A program made the position numbers and the translations under genes. Below are positions 7,493-16,408 of a stretch of 64,000 nucleotides of DNA, one piece after another; position 1 is the stretch's first letter, and each line of letters begins with the position of its first letter. Source of the stretch: Microbacterium sp. Yaish 1 (GTDB taxonomy: Bacteria; Actinomycetota; Actinomycetes; Actinomycetales; Microbacteriaceae); NCBI RefSeq assembly GCF_002245215.1, contig NZ_NPMR01000002.1, positions 682,001 to 746,000 on the forward strand, read 5' to 3'. A model generated the notes under the pieces. The model did no database searches, was not told the DNA's origin, and saw nothing but the letters and a program-made list of their open reading frames with translations.

Positions 7493-7566
7493 TGGGCCCA
7501 GAGAGACTCGAACTCCCGACTCCCTCGGTGTAAACGAGGTGCTCTAACCAACTGAGCTATAGGCCC
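7493..7566 (-). tRNA. tRNA-Val (anticodon TAC)
   Basis: On the minus strand the 74-nt gene has acceptor GGGCCTA paired to TGGGCCC with discriminator A. The anticodon arm is CCTCG-TTTACAC-CGAGG (anticodon TAC, reads GUA and other valine codons) and the T arm GGGAG-TTCGAGT-CTCTC. CCA is not encoded. The 3' end is 1 base from the start codon of the zinc-ribbon gene. A -10-like TACACT lies at 7575-7580. Confidence 0.96.
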
Positions 7567-7574
7567 CTGGTCTC

Positions 7575-7580
7575 AGTGTA
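7575..7580 (-). promoter_or_regulatory. -10 hexamer of tRNA-Val
   Basis: TACACT on the minus strand, 8 bases before the mature 5' end. This is a plausible promoter for a tRNA-mRNA joint transcript with the zinc-ribbon gene. Confidence 0.4.
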
Positions 7581-7703
7581 CGAGAGCGCCGACCCCTCCG
7601 AGCGTGAGTAGGCTGTCGTGCGGTGCTTGTGCGCGCCCGACAACGCCCGCGCCCTGCCCGTGGTGATTACCTGGCACGATCTGCCATACGAGAAAGGTCG
7701 CCC

Positions 7704-10433
7704 GTGACTGTCAACGATCAAGACCCCTACTCCCAGGACGCCCTGGACAGCGACCCGGAAGAGACCGGTGAATGGCAGGAGTCGCTGCGCCAGCTGGTCG
7801 ATGCGAAGGGCTCGGGTCGCGGTCGCGAGATCATGCTGAGCCTGCTGCAGGCCTCGCACGAGCTGCAGCTGAACGTCCCGCAGGTGCCGGTGACGGACTA
7901 CATCAACACCATCGCGCCCGAGAACGAGCCGGAATTCCCCGGCGATGAGGAGCTCGAGCGCCGCTACCGCCGCTGGATCCGCTGGAACGCCGCGGTCACC
8001 GTGCACCGCGCTCAGCGTCCCGGCATCGGCGTTGGCGGACACATCTCGACCTACGCGTCGTCGGCCTCGCTCTACGAAGTCGGCTTCAACCACTTCTTCC
8101 GCGGCCCGGACCACCCGTCCGGCGGCGACCAGATCTTCATCCAGGGCCACGCCTCACCCGGCATCTACGCCCGCTCGTACCTCGAGGGGCGCCTGACCGA
8201 GAGCCAGCTCGACGGCTTCCGCCAGGAAGCCTCGAAGGCGCCCGACGGCATCCCGTCGTACCCGCACCCGCGTCTGATGCCGGACTACTGGCAGTTCCCG
8301 ACGGTGTCGATGGGCCTCGGCCCCATCAACGCCATCTACCAGGCGATGAACAACAAGTACCTCACCAACCGGGGCATCAAGGACCTGTCCGACTCGCACG
8401 TCTGGGCCTTCCTCGGCGACGGCGAGATGGACGAGGTCGAGAGCCGCGGTCAGCTGCAGGTCGCGGCCAACGAGGGACTCGACAACCTCACGTTCGTCAT
8501 CAACTGCAACCTCCAGCGCCTCGACGGCCCGGTCCGCGGAAACGGCAAGATCGTCCAGGAGCTCGAGGCGTACTTCCGCGGTGCCGGCTGGAACGTCATC
8601 AAGGTCGTCTGGGGCCGAGGCTGGGACGAGCTGCTGTCGCAGGATGACGAGGGCGCGCTCGTGCGTCTGATGAACACCACGCCCGACGGCGACTTCCAGA
8701 CCTATCGCGCCGAGGACGGCGCGTTCATCCGTGAGCACTTCTTCGGTCGCGACGAGCGCACCGCGGCTCTCGTGAAGGACTGGTCGGACGACGACATCTG
8801 GGGCAAGCTCCGCCGCGGCGGTCTGGACTACCAGAAGGTCTACGCCGCGTACAAGCAGGCGATGGAGCACAAGGGCCAGCCGACCGTCATCCTCGCGAAG
8901 ACGATCAAGGGCTACGGTCTCGGTCACCACTTCGAGGGCCGCAACGCGACCCACCAGATGAAGAAGATGACGCTCGAGAACCTGAAGCACTTCCGCGACT
9001 CGATGCGCATCCCGATCACCGACGCGCAGCTCGAGGAGAACCCGTACCTCCCGCCGTACTACCACCCGGGCCCCGAGGACGAGACGATCCGCTACATGCT
9101 CGAGCGTCGCCGCGAGCTCGGCGGGTTCCTGCCGCAGCGCCGCACGAACCACGCACCGCTCACGCTGCCCGGCGACGAGTCGTACGCGCTGCCGAAGAAG
9201 GGCTCGGGCACGCAGGAGATCGCCACCACGATGGCGTTCGTGCGCCTGCTCAAGGATCTGCTGCGTGCGAAGGACTTCGGTCACCGCATCGTGCCGATCA
9301 TCCCCGACGAGGCGCGCACGTTCGGCATGGACGCGTACTTCCCGACGGCGAAGATCTACAACCCGCACGGGCAGAACTACACCTCGGTCGACCGCGAGCT
9401 CCTGCTGGCGTACAAGGAGAGCCCGCAGGGTCAGATCCTCCACGTCGGCATCAACGAGGCCGGTGCCGTCGCGGCGTTCACCGCGATCGGAACCTCGTAC
9501 GCCACCCACGGCGAACCGCTCATCCCGGTCTACGTCTTCTACTCGATGTTCGGATTCCAGCGCACCGGCGACGCGCAGTGGGCGGCGGGCGACCAGATGG
9601 CCCGCGGGTTCATCATGGGCGCGACGGCCGGGCGCACGACGCTGACCGGTGAGGGCCTGCAGCACGCCGACGGTCACTCGCACCTGCTCGCGTCGACCAA
9701 CCCCGCCACCGTGTCGTACGACCCGGCATACGGTTACGAGATCGCGCACATCGTGCGGTCCGGCCTCGAGCGCATGTACGGCGGCAACCACCCCGACCCG
9801 AACGTCATGTACTACATCACGCTCTACAACGAGCCGCTGGTGCAGCCGAAGGAGCCCGAGGATGTCGACGTCGACGGCATCATCCGCGGCATCCACCGCG
9901 TGAGCGTCGGCGAGGGCGACGGGCCGCGCGCTCAGCTTCTCGCCTCGGGTGTCGGCGTGCCGTGGGCCTACGAGGCGCAGAAGCTCCTCAAGGACGACTG
10001 GGGCGTGATCGCCGACGTCTGGTCGGTGACGAGCTGGACCGAGCTGCGCCGCGACGGCCTCGCCGTCGACGAGCACAACTTCCTGCACCCGACGGACGAG
10101 CCGCGTACCGCGTTCGTCACGCAGAAGCTCAACGACTCCGAGGGCCCGGTCATTGCGGTCAGCGACTTCATGCACGCCGTGCAGGACCAGATCCGTCCGT
10201 GGGTGCCGCGCCGCTTCGCGACGCTGGGCGCGGAGGGCTTCGGCTTCTCCGACACGCGTCCGGCCGCCCGTCGGTTCTTCAAGATCGACGGACCGTCGAT
10301 CGTGGTGCGCACGCTCCAGGCCCTGGCCGAGGACGGTGTCGTCGACCGCGGTCTGTCGGCACAGGCGATCGAGCGCTACCGCCTGCACGACGTGACGGCC
10401 GGCACGAGCGGGAACGCAGGCGGCGAGAGCTGA
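7704..10433 (+). CDS. aceE: Pyruvate dehydrogenase E1 component, homodimeric
   Basis: Thiamine-diphosphate enzyme that decarboxylates pyruvate and passes the acetyl group to the E2 lipoyl domain, giving acetyl-CoA. It has 909 residues, the usual length of the fused alpha-beta type. Visible are [19 protein letters not shown] near the N-terminus, the TPP-binding [12 protein letters not shown] with INCNLQ downstream, the TIKGYGLG segment, and the transketolase-like C-terminal half with [13 protein letters not shown] and MFGFQRTGD. The start is GTG at 7704 with GAAAGG 6 bases upstream ([11 protein letters not shown]); the frame stays open further upstream without support. TAGGCT at 7609-7614 is a possible promoter. 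It sits just ahead of the fatty-acid genes, the main sink for acetyl-CoA. Confidence 0.97.
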   Translation: MTVNDQDPYSQDALDSDPEETGEWQESLRQLVDAKGSGRGREIMLSLLQASHELQLNVPQVPVTDYINTIAPENEPEFPGDEELERRYRRWIRWNAAVTVHRAQRPGIGVGGHISTYASSASLYEVGFNHFFRGPDHPSGGDQIFIQGHASPGIYARSYLEGRLTESQLDGFRQEASKAPDGIPSYPHPRLMPDYWQFPTVSMGLGPINAIYQAMNNKYLTNRGIKDLSDSHVWAFLGDGEMDEVESRGQLQVAANEGLDNLTFVINCNLQRLDGPVRGNGKIVQELEAYFRGAGWNVIKVVWGRGWDELLSQDDEGALVRLMNTTPDGDFQTYRAEDGAFIREHFFGRDERTAALVKDWSDDDIWGKLRRGGLDYQKVYAAYKQAMEHKGQPTVILAKTIKGYGLGHHFEGRNATHQMKKMTLENLKHFRDSMRIPITDAQLEENPYLPPYYHPGPEDETIRYMLERRRELGGFLPQRRTNHAPLTLPGDESYALPKKGSGTQEIATTMAFVRLLKDLLRAKDFGHRIVPIIPDEARTFGMDAYFPTAKIYNPHGQNYTSVDRELLLAYKESPQGQILHVGINEAGAVAAFTAIGTSYATHGEPLIPVYVFYSMFGFQRTGDAQWAAGDQMARGFIMGATAGRTTLTGEGLQHADGHSHLLASTNPATVSYDPAYGYEIAHIVRSGLERMYGGNHPDPNVMYYITLYNEPLVQPKEPEDVDVDGIIRGIHRVSVGEGDGPRAQLLASGVGVPWAYEAQKLLKDDWGVIADVWSVTSWTELRRDGLAVDEHNFLHPTDEPRTAFVTQKLNDSEGPVIAVSDFMHAVQDQIRPWVPRRFATLGAEGFGFSDTRPAARRFFKIDGPSIVVRTLQALAEDGVVDRGLSAQAIERYRLHDVTAGTSGNAGGES

Positions 10434-10440
10434 CCCTTCG

Positions 10441-11643
10441 GTGACCGACGACAGCTCGAAGGCGGAGACACTCGCGTGGCTCCGCCGGATCTCGGGTGAT
10501 CTGGCCACGGCCACGATCAATCGGCTCGAGGAGACGCTGCCCTGGTACGCCGAGATGCCGCCTGCGCGCCGGTCCTCTGTGGGACTGGTCGCGCAGGCGG
10601 GCATCACCTCGTTCATCCAGTGGTACGAGGATCCGACCTCGACCCCGCGCATCGCCGCCGACATCTTCGCCGCAGCTCCGCGCGAGCTGTTGCGCAGCGT
10701 CAGCCTGACGCAGACCCTGCAGCTCGTGCGGGTGACCGTCGAAGTCACCGAGGAGCGGGTAGCCCATCGCGGCGACGATGTCCGCGAAGCGATCCTGAAG
10801 TACTCGCGCGACGTCGCCTTCGCCGCCGCAGACGTATACGCGCGTGCCGCCGAGGCGCGCGGACTGTGGGATGCCCGCCTCGAGGCGCTCGTGGTCGATT
10901 CCATCCTCACGGGTGAGACCGACGAGGAGCTGCCGAGTCGGATCGCCGCGCTCGGCTGGCATGGGCACGGTGCGGTCGCCGTCCTCGTCGGCACCGCTCC
11001 CCCGCAGTTCGACGTCGACCAGCTGCGTCGCGCCGCCCGGAAGATGGGCGTCGACGTCCTCGTCGGCGTCCAGGGTCTGCGCCTGGTGCTCGTGATCGGG
11101 CGCGCCGACCTGCCGGGCCGGGTCGAGCCGGTGCCCGAGCTGAGCTTCCTCGAGATCGCGGCGCGGCTCGAACCCGGGTTCGGCCCCGGTCACTTGGTGC
11201 TCGGCCCCACCGTGCCCGCCCTGGTCGACGCGAGCCAGAGCGCCCGCGCGGCGCTCGCGGGGTTCGCGGTCGCCGGCGCCTGGCGTCACGCACCGCGTCC
11301 CGCCGAGGCGGATGATCTGCTGCCCGAGCGGGCGCTCGCCGGCGATCCCGTCGCCAAGGCGACCCTGGTCGAGCGGATCTACCGTCCGCTGCTCGCCCAC
11401 TCGGCCGACCTCGTCGCCACCCTGTGGAGCTATCTCGACAACGGCCGGTCCCTCGAGGCGACCGCGCGTGAGCTCTTCGTGCACCCCAACACCGTGCGCT
11501 ACCGCCTCAAGCGCGTCTCCGACGTCATCGGGTGGGACGCGACGGGGCCGCGCGAGGCGCTCATCCTGCAGACCGCGCTCATTCTCGGCTCGATCGGCAA
11601 CGACCTCACGAGGCGCCGCGCGCCGCAGTCGCGCCGGAGCTGA
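10441..11643 (+). CDS. fasR: PucR/CdaR-type HTH regulator of fatty-acid synthesis (FasR-like)
   Basis: A 400-residue DNA-binding regulator. The C-terminal 70 residues form the PucR helix-turn-helix: NGRSLEATARELFVHPNTVR followed by YRLKRVSDVIGWD. The N-terminal region (about 20-150) is helical and the middle resembles a GGDEF-like CdaR fold. In Streptomyces the protein in this position, FasR, binds the fab promoter and activates fabD-fabH-acpP-fabF; here the gene is 124 bases upstream of fabD in the same direction, so the same role is inferred. It begins GTG 7 bases after the aceE stop and may be partly cotranscribed with aceE. Confidence 0.85.
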   Translation: MTDDSSKAETLAWLRRISGDLATATINRLEETLPWYAEMPPARRSSVGLVAQAGITSFIQWYEDPTSTPRIAADIFAAAPRELLRSVSLTQTLQLVRVTVEVTEERVAHRGDDVREAILKYSRDVAFAAADVYARAAEARGLWDARLEALVVDSILTGETDEELPSRIAALGWHGHGAVAVLVGTAPPQFDVDQLRRAARKMGVDVLVGVQGLRLVLVIGRADLPGRVEPVPELSFLEIAARLEPGFGPGHLVLGPTVPALVDASQSARAALAGFAVAGAWRHAPRPAEADDLLPERALAGDPVAKATLVERIYRPLLAHSADLVATLWSYLDNGRSLEATARELFVHPNTVRYRLKRVSDVIGWDATGPREALILQTALILGSIGNDLTRRRAPQSRRS

Positions 11644-11679
11644 CGACGACGCGCTGCCGCTGACCGCTACTCACGACCC

Positions 11680-11697
11680 GTCGACTGTACGGTCGAC
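11680..11697. promoter_or_regulatory. Near-palindrome over a -10 in front of fabD (candidate FasR operator)
   Basis: GTCGACTGTACGGTCGAC reads almost the same on both strands (16 of 18) and contains TACGGT (11688-11693), a possible -10 for the fab operon. A third GTCGAC is at 11737-11742 within the palindrome CGGTCGACCG. The operator role is inferred from position only. Confidence 0.35.
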
Positions 11698-11767
11698 ACA
11701 AAGGTTCGCCGCATTGTTGTGACATCGTCGCCAGCGGTCGACCGACTGAACTTGGAAGGATGTAACA

Positions 11768-12685
11768 GTGATCATCGCCGTCTTCCCCGGGCAGGGGTCG
11801 CAGTCCCCCGGCTTCCTCGCCCCGTGGCTCGAGCTGGAGGGTGCGCGTGAACGCCTCGAGCGCTTCTCCGAGCTCGCCGAGGTCGACCTCGTCTCCGCCG
11901 GTACGGAGTGGGATGCGGATCGCATCCGAGACACTGCCGTGGCTCAGCCGCTCATCGTCGCCGCCAGCCTGCTGTCGTACAGCGCGCTCGTCGCCGACGG
12001 CGCTCGCCCGGCAGGCGTCGCCGGCCACTCGGTCGGCGAGATCGCGGCGCTCGCCGCCGGCGGCGTGCTGAGCGACGATGACGCGATGCGTCTGGTCGGA
12101 CTCCGCGGCCGCGCCATGGCGGATGCCGCGACCCGCGAGCAGACCGGCATGAGCGCCGTGCTCGGCGGTGACCAGGATGCCGTCGTCGCCCGTCTGGAGG
12201 AGCTCGATCTCACCCCGGCGAACTACAACGGCGGCGGACAGATCGTCGCGGCCGGCGCACTCGACGCTCTCGCGAGCCTGGCCGCCGAGCCCGTCGCTGC
12301 GACCCGGGTCATTCCCCTTCAGGTCGCCGGCGCGTTCCACACGCGGTACATGGCGCCCGCCGTCGACACGCTCGCCGCGGCGGCATCCGCCACCTCGGTG
12401 AACGACCCGGACCTCACGCTGTGGTCGAACCGTGACGGCGCCGTCGTGGCCGAAGGCCGCGACGCGCTCGACCGCCTGGTCGCCCAGGTCGCCTCCCCCG
12501 TTCGCTGGGATCTGTGCATGGCGTCGTTCGCCGAGCACGGTGTGACGGGCATCATCGAGTTCGCTCCCGCCGGCACCCTCGTGGGTCTGGCGAAGCGCGC
12601 TCTTCGCGGTGTGCCCTCGGTCGCCGTGAAGACCCCCGACGACCTCGTCGCCGCATCCGCTCTCATCTCCGGAGGTGCCGCATGA
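11768..12685 (+). CDS. fabD: Malonyl-CoA:ACP transacylase
   Basis: Transfers malonyl from CoA to acyl carrier protein, the entry step of type II fatty-acid synthesis. It has 305 residues. The nucleophile elbow GHSVGEIAAL carries the active serine (about residue 92), with VFPGQGSQSPGFL at the N-terminus and the AFHTRYM histidine near 197. The GTG start is preceded by GGAAGGA 6 bases upstream. First gene of fabD-fabH-acpP-fabF; its stop overlaps the fabH start by four bases (ATGA). Confidence 0.97.
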   Translation: MIIAVFPGQGSQSPGFLAPWLELEGARERLERFSELAEVDLVSAGTEWDADRIRDTAVAQPLIVAASLLSYSALVADGARPAGVAGHSVGEIAALAAGGVLSDDDAMRLVGLRGRAMADAATREQTGMSAVLGGDQDAVVARLEELDLTPANYNGGGQIVAAGALDALASLAAEPVAATRVIPLQVAGAFHTRYMAPAVDTLAAAASATSVNDPDLTLWSNRDGAVVAEGRDALDRLVAQVASPVRWDLCMASFAEHGVTGIIEFAPAGTLVGLAKRALRGVPSVAVKTPDDLVAASALISGGAA

Positions 12686-13683
12686 CCGCCGCCATTCGCC
12701 AGGCCACCGGCCCCGCCCACACGCGCATCTACGCCTACGGGGCGGCTCGCGGCCAGAACGCCGTGCCGAACGACGACCTCGTCGGCCCGATCGACTCGAG
12801 CGACGAGTGGATCCGCCAGCGCACCGGCATCGTCACGCGCGTCCGCGCCGACAAGGACACCACCGTGATCGACCTCGCCGCGGATGCCGTCGCCGAGGCG
12901 ATCCAGCGCAGCGGGGTGCCCGCCGATCAGGTCGACGCCGTCATCGTCTCGACGATCTCGAACCCGAAGCAGACGCCGTCGGTCTCGGCGATCGTCGCCG
13001 ACCGCGTCGGGGCGAACCCGGCGGCGGCGTACGACGTCAACGCGGCGTGCGCCGGCTTCTCCTACGGGGTGACCCAGGCCGATGCTCTCGTTCGCGCGGG
13101 TGCAGCGCGCTACGTCGCCGTCGTCGGCGCAGAGAAGCTCAGCGACATCGTCGACCCGACCGACCGCACGATCTCGTTCCTCCTCGGCGACGGGGCAGGT
13201 GCCGCGATCGTCGGTCCGAGCGACACCCCGGGCATCGGCCCGACGGTCTGGGGTTCGGACGGGTCGAAGGCCGACGCCGTGGGGATGAACCACACGCTCG
13301 TGGAGTTCCGCGACGGGACCGCGCCGTGGCCGACCCTCCGCCAGGAGGGACCGACCGTGTTCCGCTGGGCGGTCTGGGAGATGGTGAAGGTCGCACGGCG
13401 GGCCATCGAGGAAGCCGGCATCCAGGCGGGAGACCTCGCCGCGTTCATCCCGCACCAGGCCAACATGCGCATCATCGACGAGTTCGCCAAGCAGCTCGGT
13501 CTGCCCGAGACCGTCGCGATCGGTCGCGACATCGAGACCACCGGCAACACGTCGGCGGCGTCCATCCCGCTCGCCACGCACCGCCTTCTCGAGGAGAACC
13601 CCGAGCTGAGCGGCGGTCTGGCCCTCCAGATCGGCTTCGGCGCCGGGCTCGTCTTCGGCGCGCAGGTCGTCGTCCTTCCCTGA
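12682..13683 (+). CDS. fabH: Beta-ketoacyl-ACP synthase III
   Basis: Condenses an acyl-CoA primer with malonyl-ACP to start fatty-acid chains; in these bacteria the primers are usually branched. It has 333 residues. The catalytic cysteine is in NAACAGFSYG, the histidine in FIPHQANMRIID and the asparagine in TTGNTSAASIP, the Cys-His-Asn triad of KAS III. The ATG at 12682 has GGAGGT 6 bases upstream and overlaps the fabD stop; an upstream extension of the frame lies wholly within fabD and is ignored. A 75-base gap then leads to acpP. Confidence 0.96.
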   Translation: MTAAIRQATGPAHTRIYAYGAARGQNAVPNDDLVGPIDSSDEWIRQRTGIVTRVRADKDTTVIDLAADAVAEAIQRSGVPADQVDAVIVSTISNPKQTPSVSAIVADRVGANPAAAYDVNAACAGFSYGVTQADALVRAGAARYVAVVGAEKLSDIVDPTDRTISFLLGDGAGAAIVGPSDTPGIGPTVWGSDGSKADAVGMNHTLVEFRDGTAPWPTLRQEGPTVFRWAVWEMVKVARRAIEEAGIQAGDLAAFIPHQANMRIIDEFAKQLGLPETVAIGRDIETTGNTSAASIPLATHRLLEENPELSGGLALQIGFGAGLVFGAQVVVLP

Positions 13684-13702
13684 TCGGGCGGGCCCTCGCA
13701 CC

Positions 13703-13708
13703 TAGACT
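13703..13708 (+). promoter_or_regulatory. Possible internal promoter in front of acpP
   Basis: TAGACT in the fabH-acpP gap, 50 bases upstream of the acpP ATG, which also has a good AAGGAGA ribosome site. It would allow extra acpP transcription. No clear -35 was seen. Confidence 0.35.
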
Positions 13709-13758
13709 GAACAGCGGCCCGCGTCCGGGTCGGTCCAGAGATAACAAGGAGAAACCCC

Positions 13759-14007
13759 ATGGCATTCAGCAACGACGAGGTCCTCGCAGGACTCGCCGAG
13801 CTCATCACCGACGAGACCGGCATCTCGGCCGACGAGGTCGCCCTCGAGAAGTCCTTCACCGACGACCTCGACATCGACTCGATCTCGATGATGACGATCG
13901 TCGTCAACGCCGAGGAGAAGTTCGGCGTCACCATCCCCGACGAAGAGGTCAAGAACCTCAAGACCGTCGGCGACGCCGTCACCTACATCACGTCCAACCA
14001 GGCGTAA
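13759..14007 (+). CDS. acpP: Acyl carrier protein
   Basis: An 82-residue acidic helical protein that carries growing acyl chains on phosphopantetheine. The attachment serine is in DDLDIDSISMMTIV (about residue 39), the DSL/DSI motif. Helix I (EVLAGLAELITDETG) and the C-terminal segment VKNLKTVGDAVTYI are typical. The ribosome site AAGGAGA is strong. A separate promoter-like hexamer precedes it and an 11-bp hairpin follows within 10 bases of the stop, an arrangement suited to making more ACP than the other fab enzymes. Confidence 0.98.
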   Translation: MAFSNDEVLAGLAELITDETGISADEVALEKSFTDDLDIDSISMMTIVVNAEEKFGVTIPDEEVKNLKTVGDAVTYITSNQA

Positions 14008-14013
14008 CCCCCA

Positions 14014-14039
14014 CCGGCGGGGGCACACGCCCCCGCCGG
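14014..14039 (+). terminator. Intra-operon hairpin between acpP and fabF
   Basis: CCGGCGGGGGC (14014-14024) pairs perfectly with GCCCCCGCCGG (14029-14039) around an ACAC loop, directly after the acpP stop. There is no T-run, so it is probably partial attenuation or an mRNA-stabilising end rather than a full stop. Confidence 0.6.
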
Positions 14040-14058
14040 GGTTCCACCGAGGAGATCC

Positions 14059-15297
14059 ATGAGCACCCCGCGTATCGTCGTCACCGGAATCGGAGCGTCG
14101 TCGCCCCTAGGCGGCACCGCACCCGAGAGCTGGGATGGACTGCTGGCCGGCCGTTCCGGCGCGCGCACACTCGAACACGAGTGGGTCGAGAAGTACCAGA
14201 TCCCGGTCCACTTCGCCGCCGAGGCGATCGTGCGCCCCGACACCGTGCTGGAGCGCCCCGTTTCCAAGCGCCTCGACCCGGCATCGCAGTTCGCGATGGT
14301 CGCGGCGATGGAGGCATGGACGGATGCCGGTAGCCCCGATGTCGACCCCGAGCGTCTCGGCGTCGACTTCGCGACCGGCATCGGCGGGGTGTGGACCCTG
14401 CTCGACGCGTGGGACACGCTCCGCGAGAAGGGACCGCGGCGCGTTCTGCCGATGACGGTTCCGATGCTGATGCCGAACGCGGCCGCCGGCAACCTGTCGC
14501 TGCACTTCCGTGCCCGCGCCTTCGCGCGGACCGTGGCCAGCGCCTGCGCCTCGAGCACCGAGTCGATCGTCAACGCGATCGAGCACCTGCAGGACGGTCT
14601 GGCCGACATCGTCATCGCGGGCGGCACCGAGTCGGCGATCCACCCCATCACGATGGCGTCGTTCTCGTCGATGCAGGCCCTGTCGCGTCGAAACGACGAC
14701 CCGGCGACCGCCTCGCGACCGACGAGCGTCGACCGTGACGGCTTCGTCATGGGTGAGGGCGCCGGTGTGCTGATCCTCGAGACCGAGGAGCACGCCAAGG
14801 CCCGCGGCGCGAAGATCTACGCGTATGCCGTGGGCGGCGGCGTCACGGCCGACTCGTACCACATCACGGCCAACGACCCCGAGGGCGCCGGCGCATCGCG
14901 CGCGGTGCGCGCCGCTCTCGAGCAGGCCGATGCCTCCCCCGACGACGTCGCGCACATCAATGCGCACGCGACCTCGACCCCCGTCGGCGATCCCAACGAG
15001 TACCAGGCGCTGCGCAGCGTGTTCGGCGACCGCATCGACGAGATCCCGGTCTCGGCGACGAAGGCGTCCACCGGCCACCTGCTCGGCGGCACCGGAGCGC
15101 TCGAGGCGATCTTCACGATCCTCGCCCTGCGCGACCGCATCGCGCCGCCGACGATCAACATCACCGAGCAGGATCCCGCCGTGCCGTTCCGGGTCTCGGG
15201 CGAGACCCAGAGCCTCGGCGACGGCGACCTGCTGGCGATCAGCAACTCGTTCGGCTTCGGCGGTCACAACGCCGTCGTCGCGTTCCGATCGGCCTGA
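14059..15297 (+). CDS. fabF: Beta-ketoacyl-ACP synthase II
   Basis: Elongating condensing enzyme of fatty-acid synthesis, 412 residues. The active cysteine is in ASACASSTESIVNAI (about 161), the two histidines in INAHATSTPVGD and KASTGHLLGGTGA, and the C-terminal glycine loop in NSFGFGGHNAVVAF, the full KAS II set. GAGGAG lies 6 bases before the ATG. Last gene of the fab operon, followed by a strong intrinsic terminator. The convergent gene beyond it encodes DUF3145, a common neighbour of fabF in Actinobacteria. Confidence 0.97.
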   Translation: MSTPRIVVTGIGASSPLGGTAPESWDGLLAGRSGARTLEHEWVEKYQIPVHFAAEAIVRPDTVLERPVSKRLDPASQFAMVAAMEAWTDAGSPDVDPERLGVDFATGIGGVWTLLDAWDTLREKGPRRVLPMTVPMLMPNAAAGNLSLHFRARAFARTVASACASSTESIVNAIEHLQDGLADIVIAGGTESAIHPITMASFSSMQALSRRNDDPATASRPTSVDRDGFVMGEGAGVLILETEEHAKARGAKIYAYAVGGGVTADSYHITANDPEGAGASRAVRAALEQADASPDDVAHINAHATSTPVGDPNEYQALRSVFGDRIDEIPVSATKASTGHLLGGTGALEAIFTILALRDRIAPPTINITEQDPAVPFRVSGETQSLGDGDLLAISNSFGFGGHNAVVAFRSA

Positions 15298-15315
15298 TCG
15301 CCCCGCGCACACGAA

Positions 15316-15350
15316 ACCGACCCCCGCGGACGCTCTCCGCGGGGGTCGGT
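15316..15350 (+). terminator. Intrinsic terminator of the fab operon
   Basis: A perfect 15-bp stem, ACCGACCCCCGCGGA / TCCGCGGGGGTCGGT, with a 5-base loop, followed by CTTCTTT. Confidence 0.9.
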
Positions 15351-15455
15351 CTTCTTTCGGGTCAGCCGTCCCGTACGTGCTCCCGTTCCCCGGGATCGTT
15401 CCACCGGGGCTCGGTACGAACGCACGGGCCGGCTGGGTCTGTGTGCGACTCGGGG

Positions 15456-15959
15456 TCAGCCCACCTTGTGCAGCCACACCACCGCGGCGTCGTCGCCGGC
15501 GTGGCGGAAGGGCTCGAGCTCCTCGTCCCAGGCTGCGCCCAGCGCGACGTCGAGCTCCCGCTGCAGCTCACGGACATCGCCCGCTGCGATCTCCATGGCA
15601 TAGCGGATGCGGTCCTCGCCGATCACGACGTTGCCGGACGCGTCGGTCTGGGCATAGTGGATTCCGAGACTGGGCGTGTGCATCCACCGACCGCCGTCAC
15701 TGCGCGGGGTCGGATCCTCCGATACCTCGAAACGCAGGTGCTCCCAGCCGCGTATCGCCGTCGCGAGAGCCGCGCCGGTTCCGGCGGGTCCCTCCCAGTA
15801 GAACTCCGCGCGGCGGCTGCCGTCGAGCACCGGCTGGTCTTCCCAGTCGAAGCTGACCGCGCGTCCGAGCGCACGCCCTGCCGCCCACTCGAGGTGCGGG
15901 CACAACGCGCGTGGCGCGGAGTGGATGAAGATCACTCCACGCGCCTGTGGTGTCGCCAT
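15456..15959 (-). CDS. DUF3145 family protein
   Basis: A 167-residue cytoplasmic protein of unknown function, starting MATPQARGVIFIHSAPRALC. The family is confined to Actinobacteria and is very often located beside fabF, as here (convergent, 158 bases apart). Conserved-looking stretches are CPHLEWAAG, FDWEDQP, YWEGPAGTGAALA and WDEELEPFRHAG. There is no signal peptide or membrane segment. The location suggests a link to lipid metabolism, but no activity can be read from the sequence. Confidence 0.9.
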   Translation of the reverse strand: MATPQARGVIFIHSAPRALCPHLEWAAGRALGRAVSFDWEDQPVLDGSRRAEFYWEGPAGTGAALATAIRGWEHLRFEVSEDPTPRSDGGRWMHTPSLGIHYAQTDASGNVVIGEDRIRYAMEIAAGDVRELQRELDVALGAAWDEELEPFRHAGDDAAVVWLHKVG

Positions 15960-16165
15960 GACTCCTCCGTTTCATCAGGTACGTCTTCCCCTACGACCTG
16001 ATCCCGGATGCCGGCGATGTGTTCGGTTATGGCGTCGATTATCGCGCACGAACCTGAAGAATCACAACCGTGTCACGATTTCGCCCATCATCCGATGTCA
16101 AGCGCCTTTCGCGCGTCGCGTCCGGCGGACAGGGTGGATGTCACACAACGAGGAAAGGATGCCGC

Positions 16166-16357
16166 ATGTCCGACAGCACTCCCCACCACCGCGACGCCGA
16201 CGACGCTCACGCCGACACCGCCGCACCGACCGACGCGGCCAGCGACGAGGTGAAGGCCGACGCCGCACGCGCGGGCTCCGACCTCGATGACACCGACCTG
16301 GAGGCCGGCGACGACAACACGGACTTCCCGCAGGACCCCGCGATCACGCATCCCTGA
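16166..16357 (+). CDS. Small, highly acidic protein, unknown function
   Basis: A 63-residue protein, MSDSTPHHRDADDAHADTA onward, made mostly of Asp, Ala and Thr with about a quarter Asp+Glu, so probably disordered. The ATG has GAGGAAAGGA 5-8 bases upstream, a strong ribosome site that argues it is translated. No family recognised. It stands alone between the DUF3145 gene (divergent) and tRNA-Met, and is followed by a 14-bp palindrome that could end its transcript. Confidence 0.6.
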   Translation: MSDSTPHHRDADDAHADTAAPTDAASDEVKADAARAGSDLDDTDLEAGDDNTDFPQDPAITHP

Positions 16358-16376
16358 TATCACGCGCGTCTGCATG

Positions 16377-16404
16377 CGAATGGCCGCCCGCGGGCGGCCA
16401 TTCG
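16377..16404. terminator. Bidirectional terminator-like palindrome
   Basis: CGAATGGCCGCCCG followed at once by its exact complement CGGGCGGCCATTCG. It lies between the 63-residue protein gene and the convergent tRNA-Met. No U-tract. Confidence 0.6.
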
Positions 16405-16408
16405 TGCG

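Noticed and set aside
8154..10994. 946-residue open frame on the minus strand
   Set aside because: Lies wholly antisense to aceE and fasR, which are unambiguous; low-complexity shadow frame.
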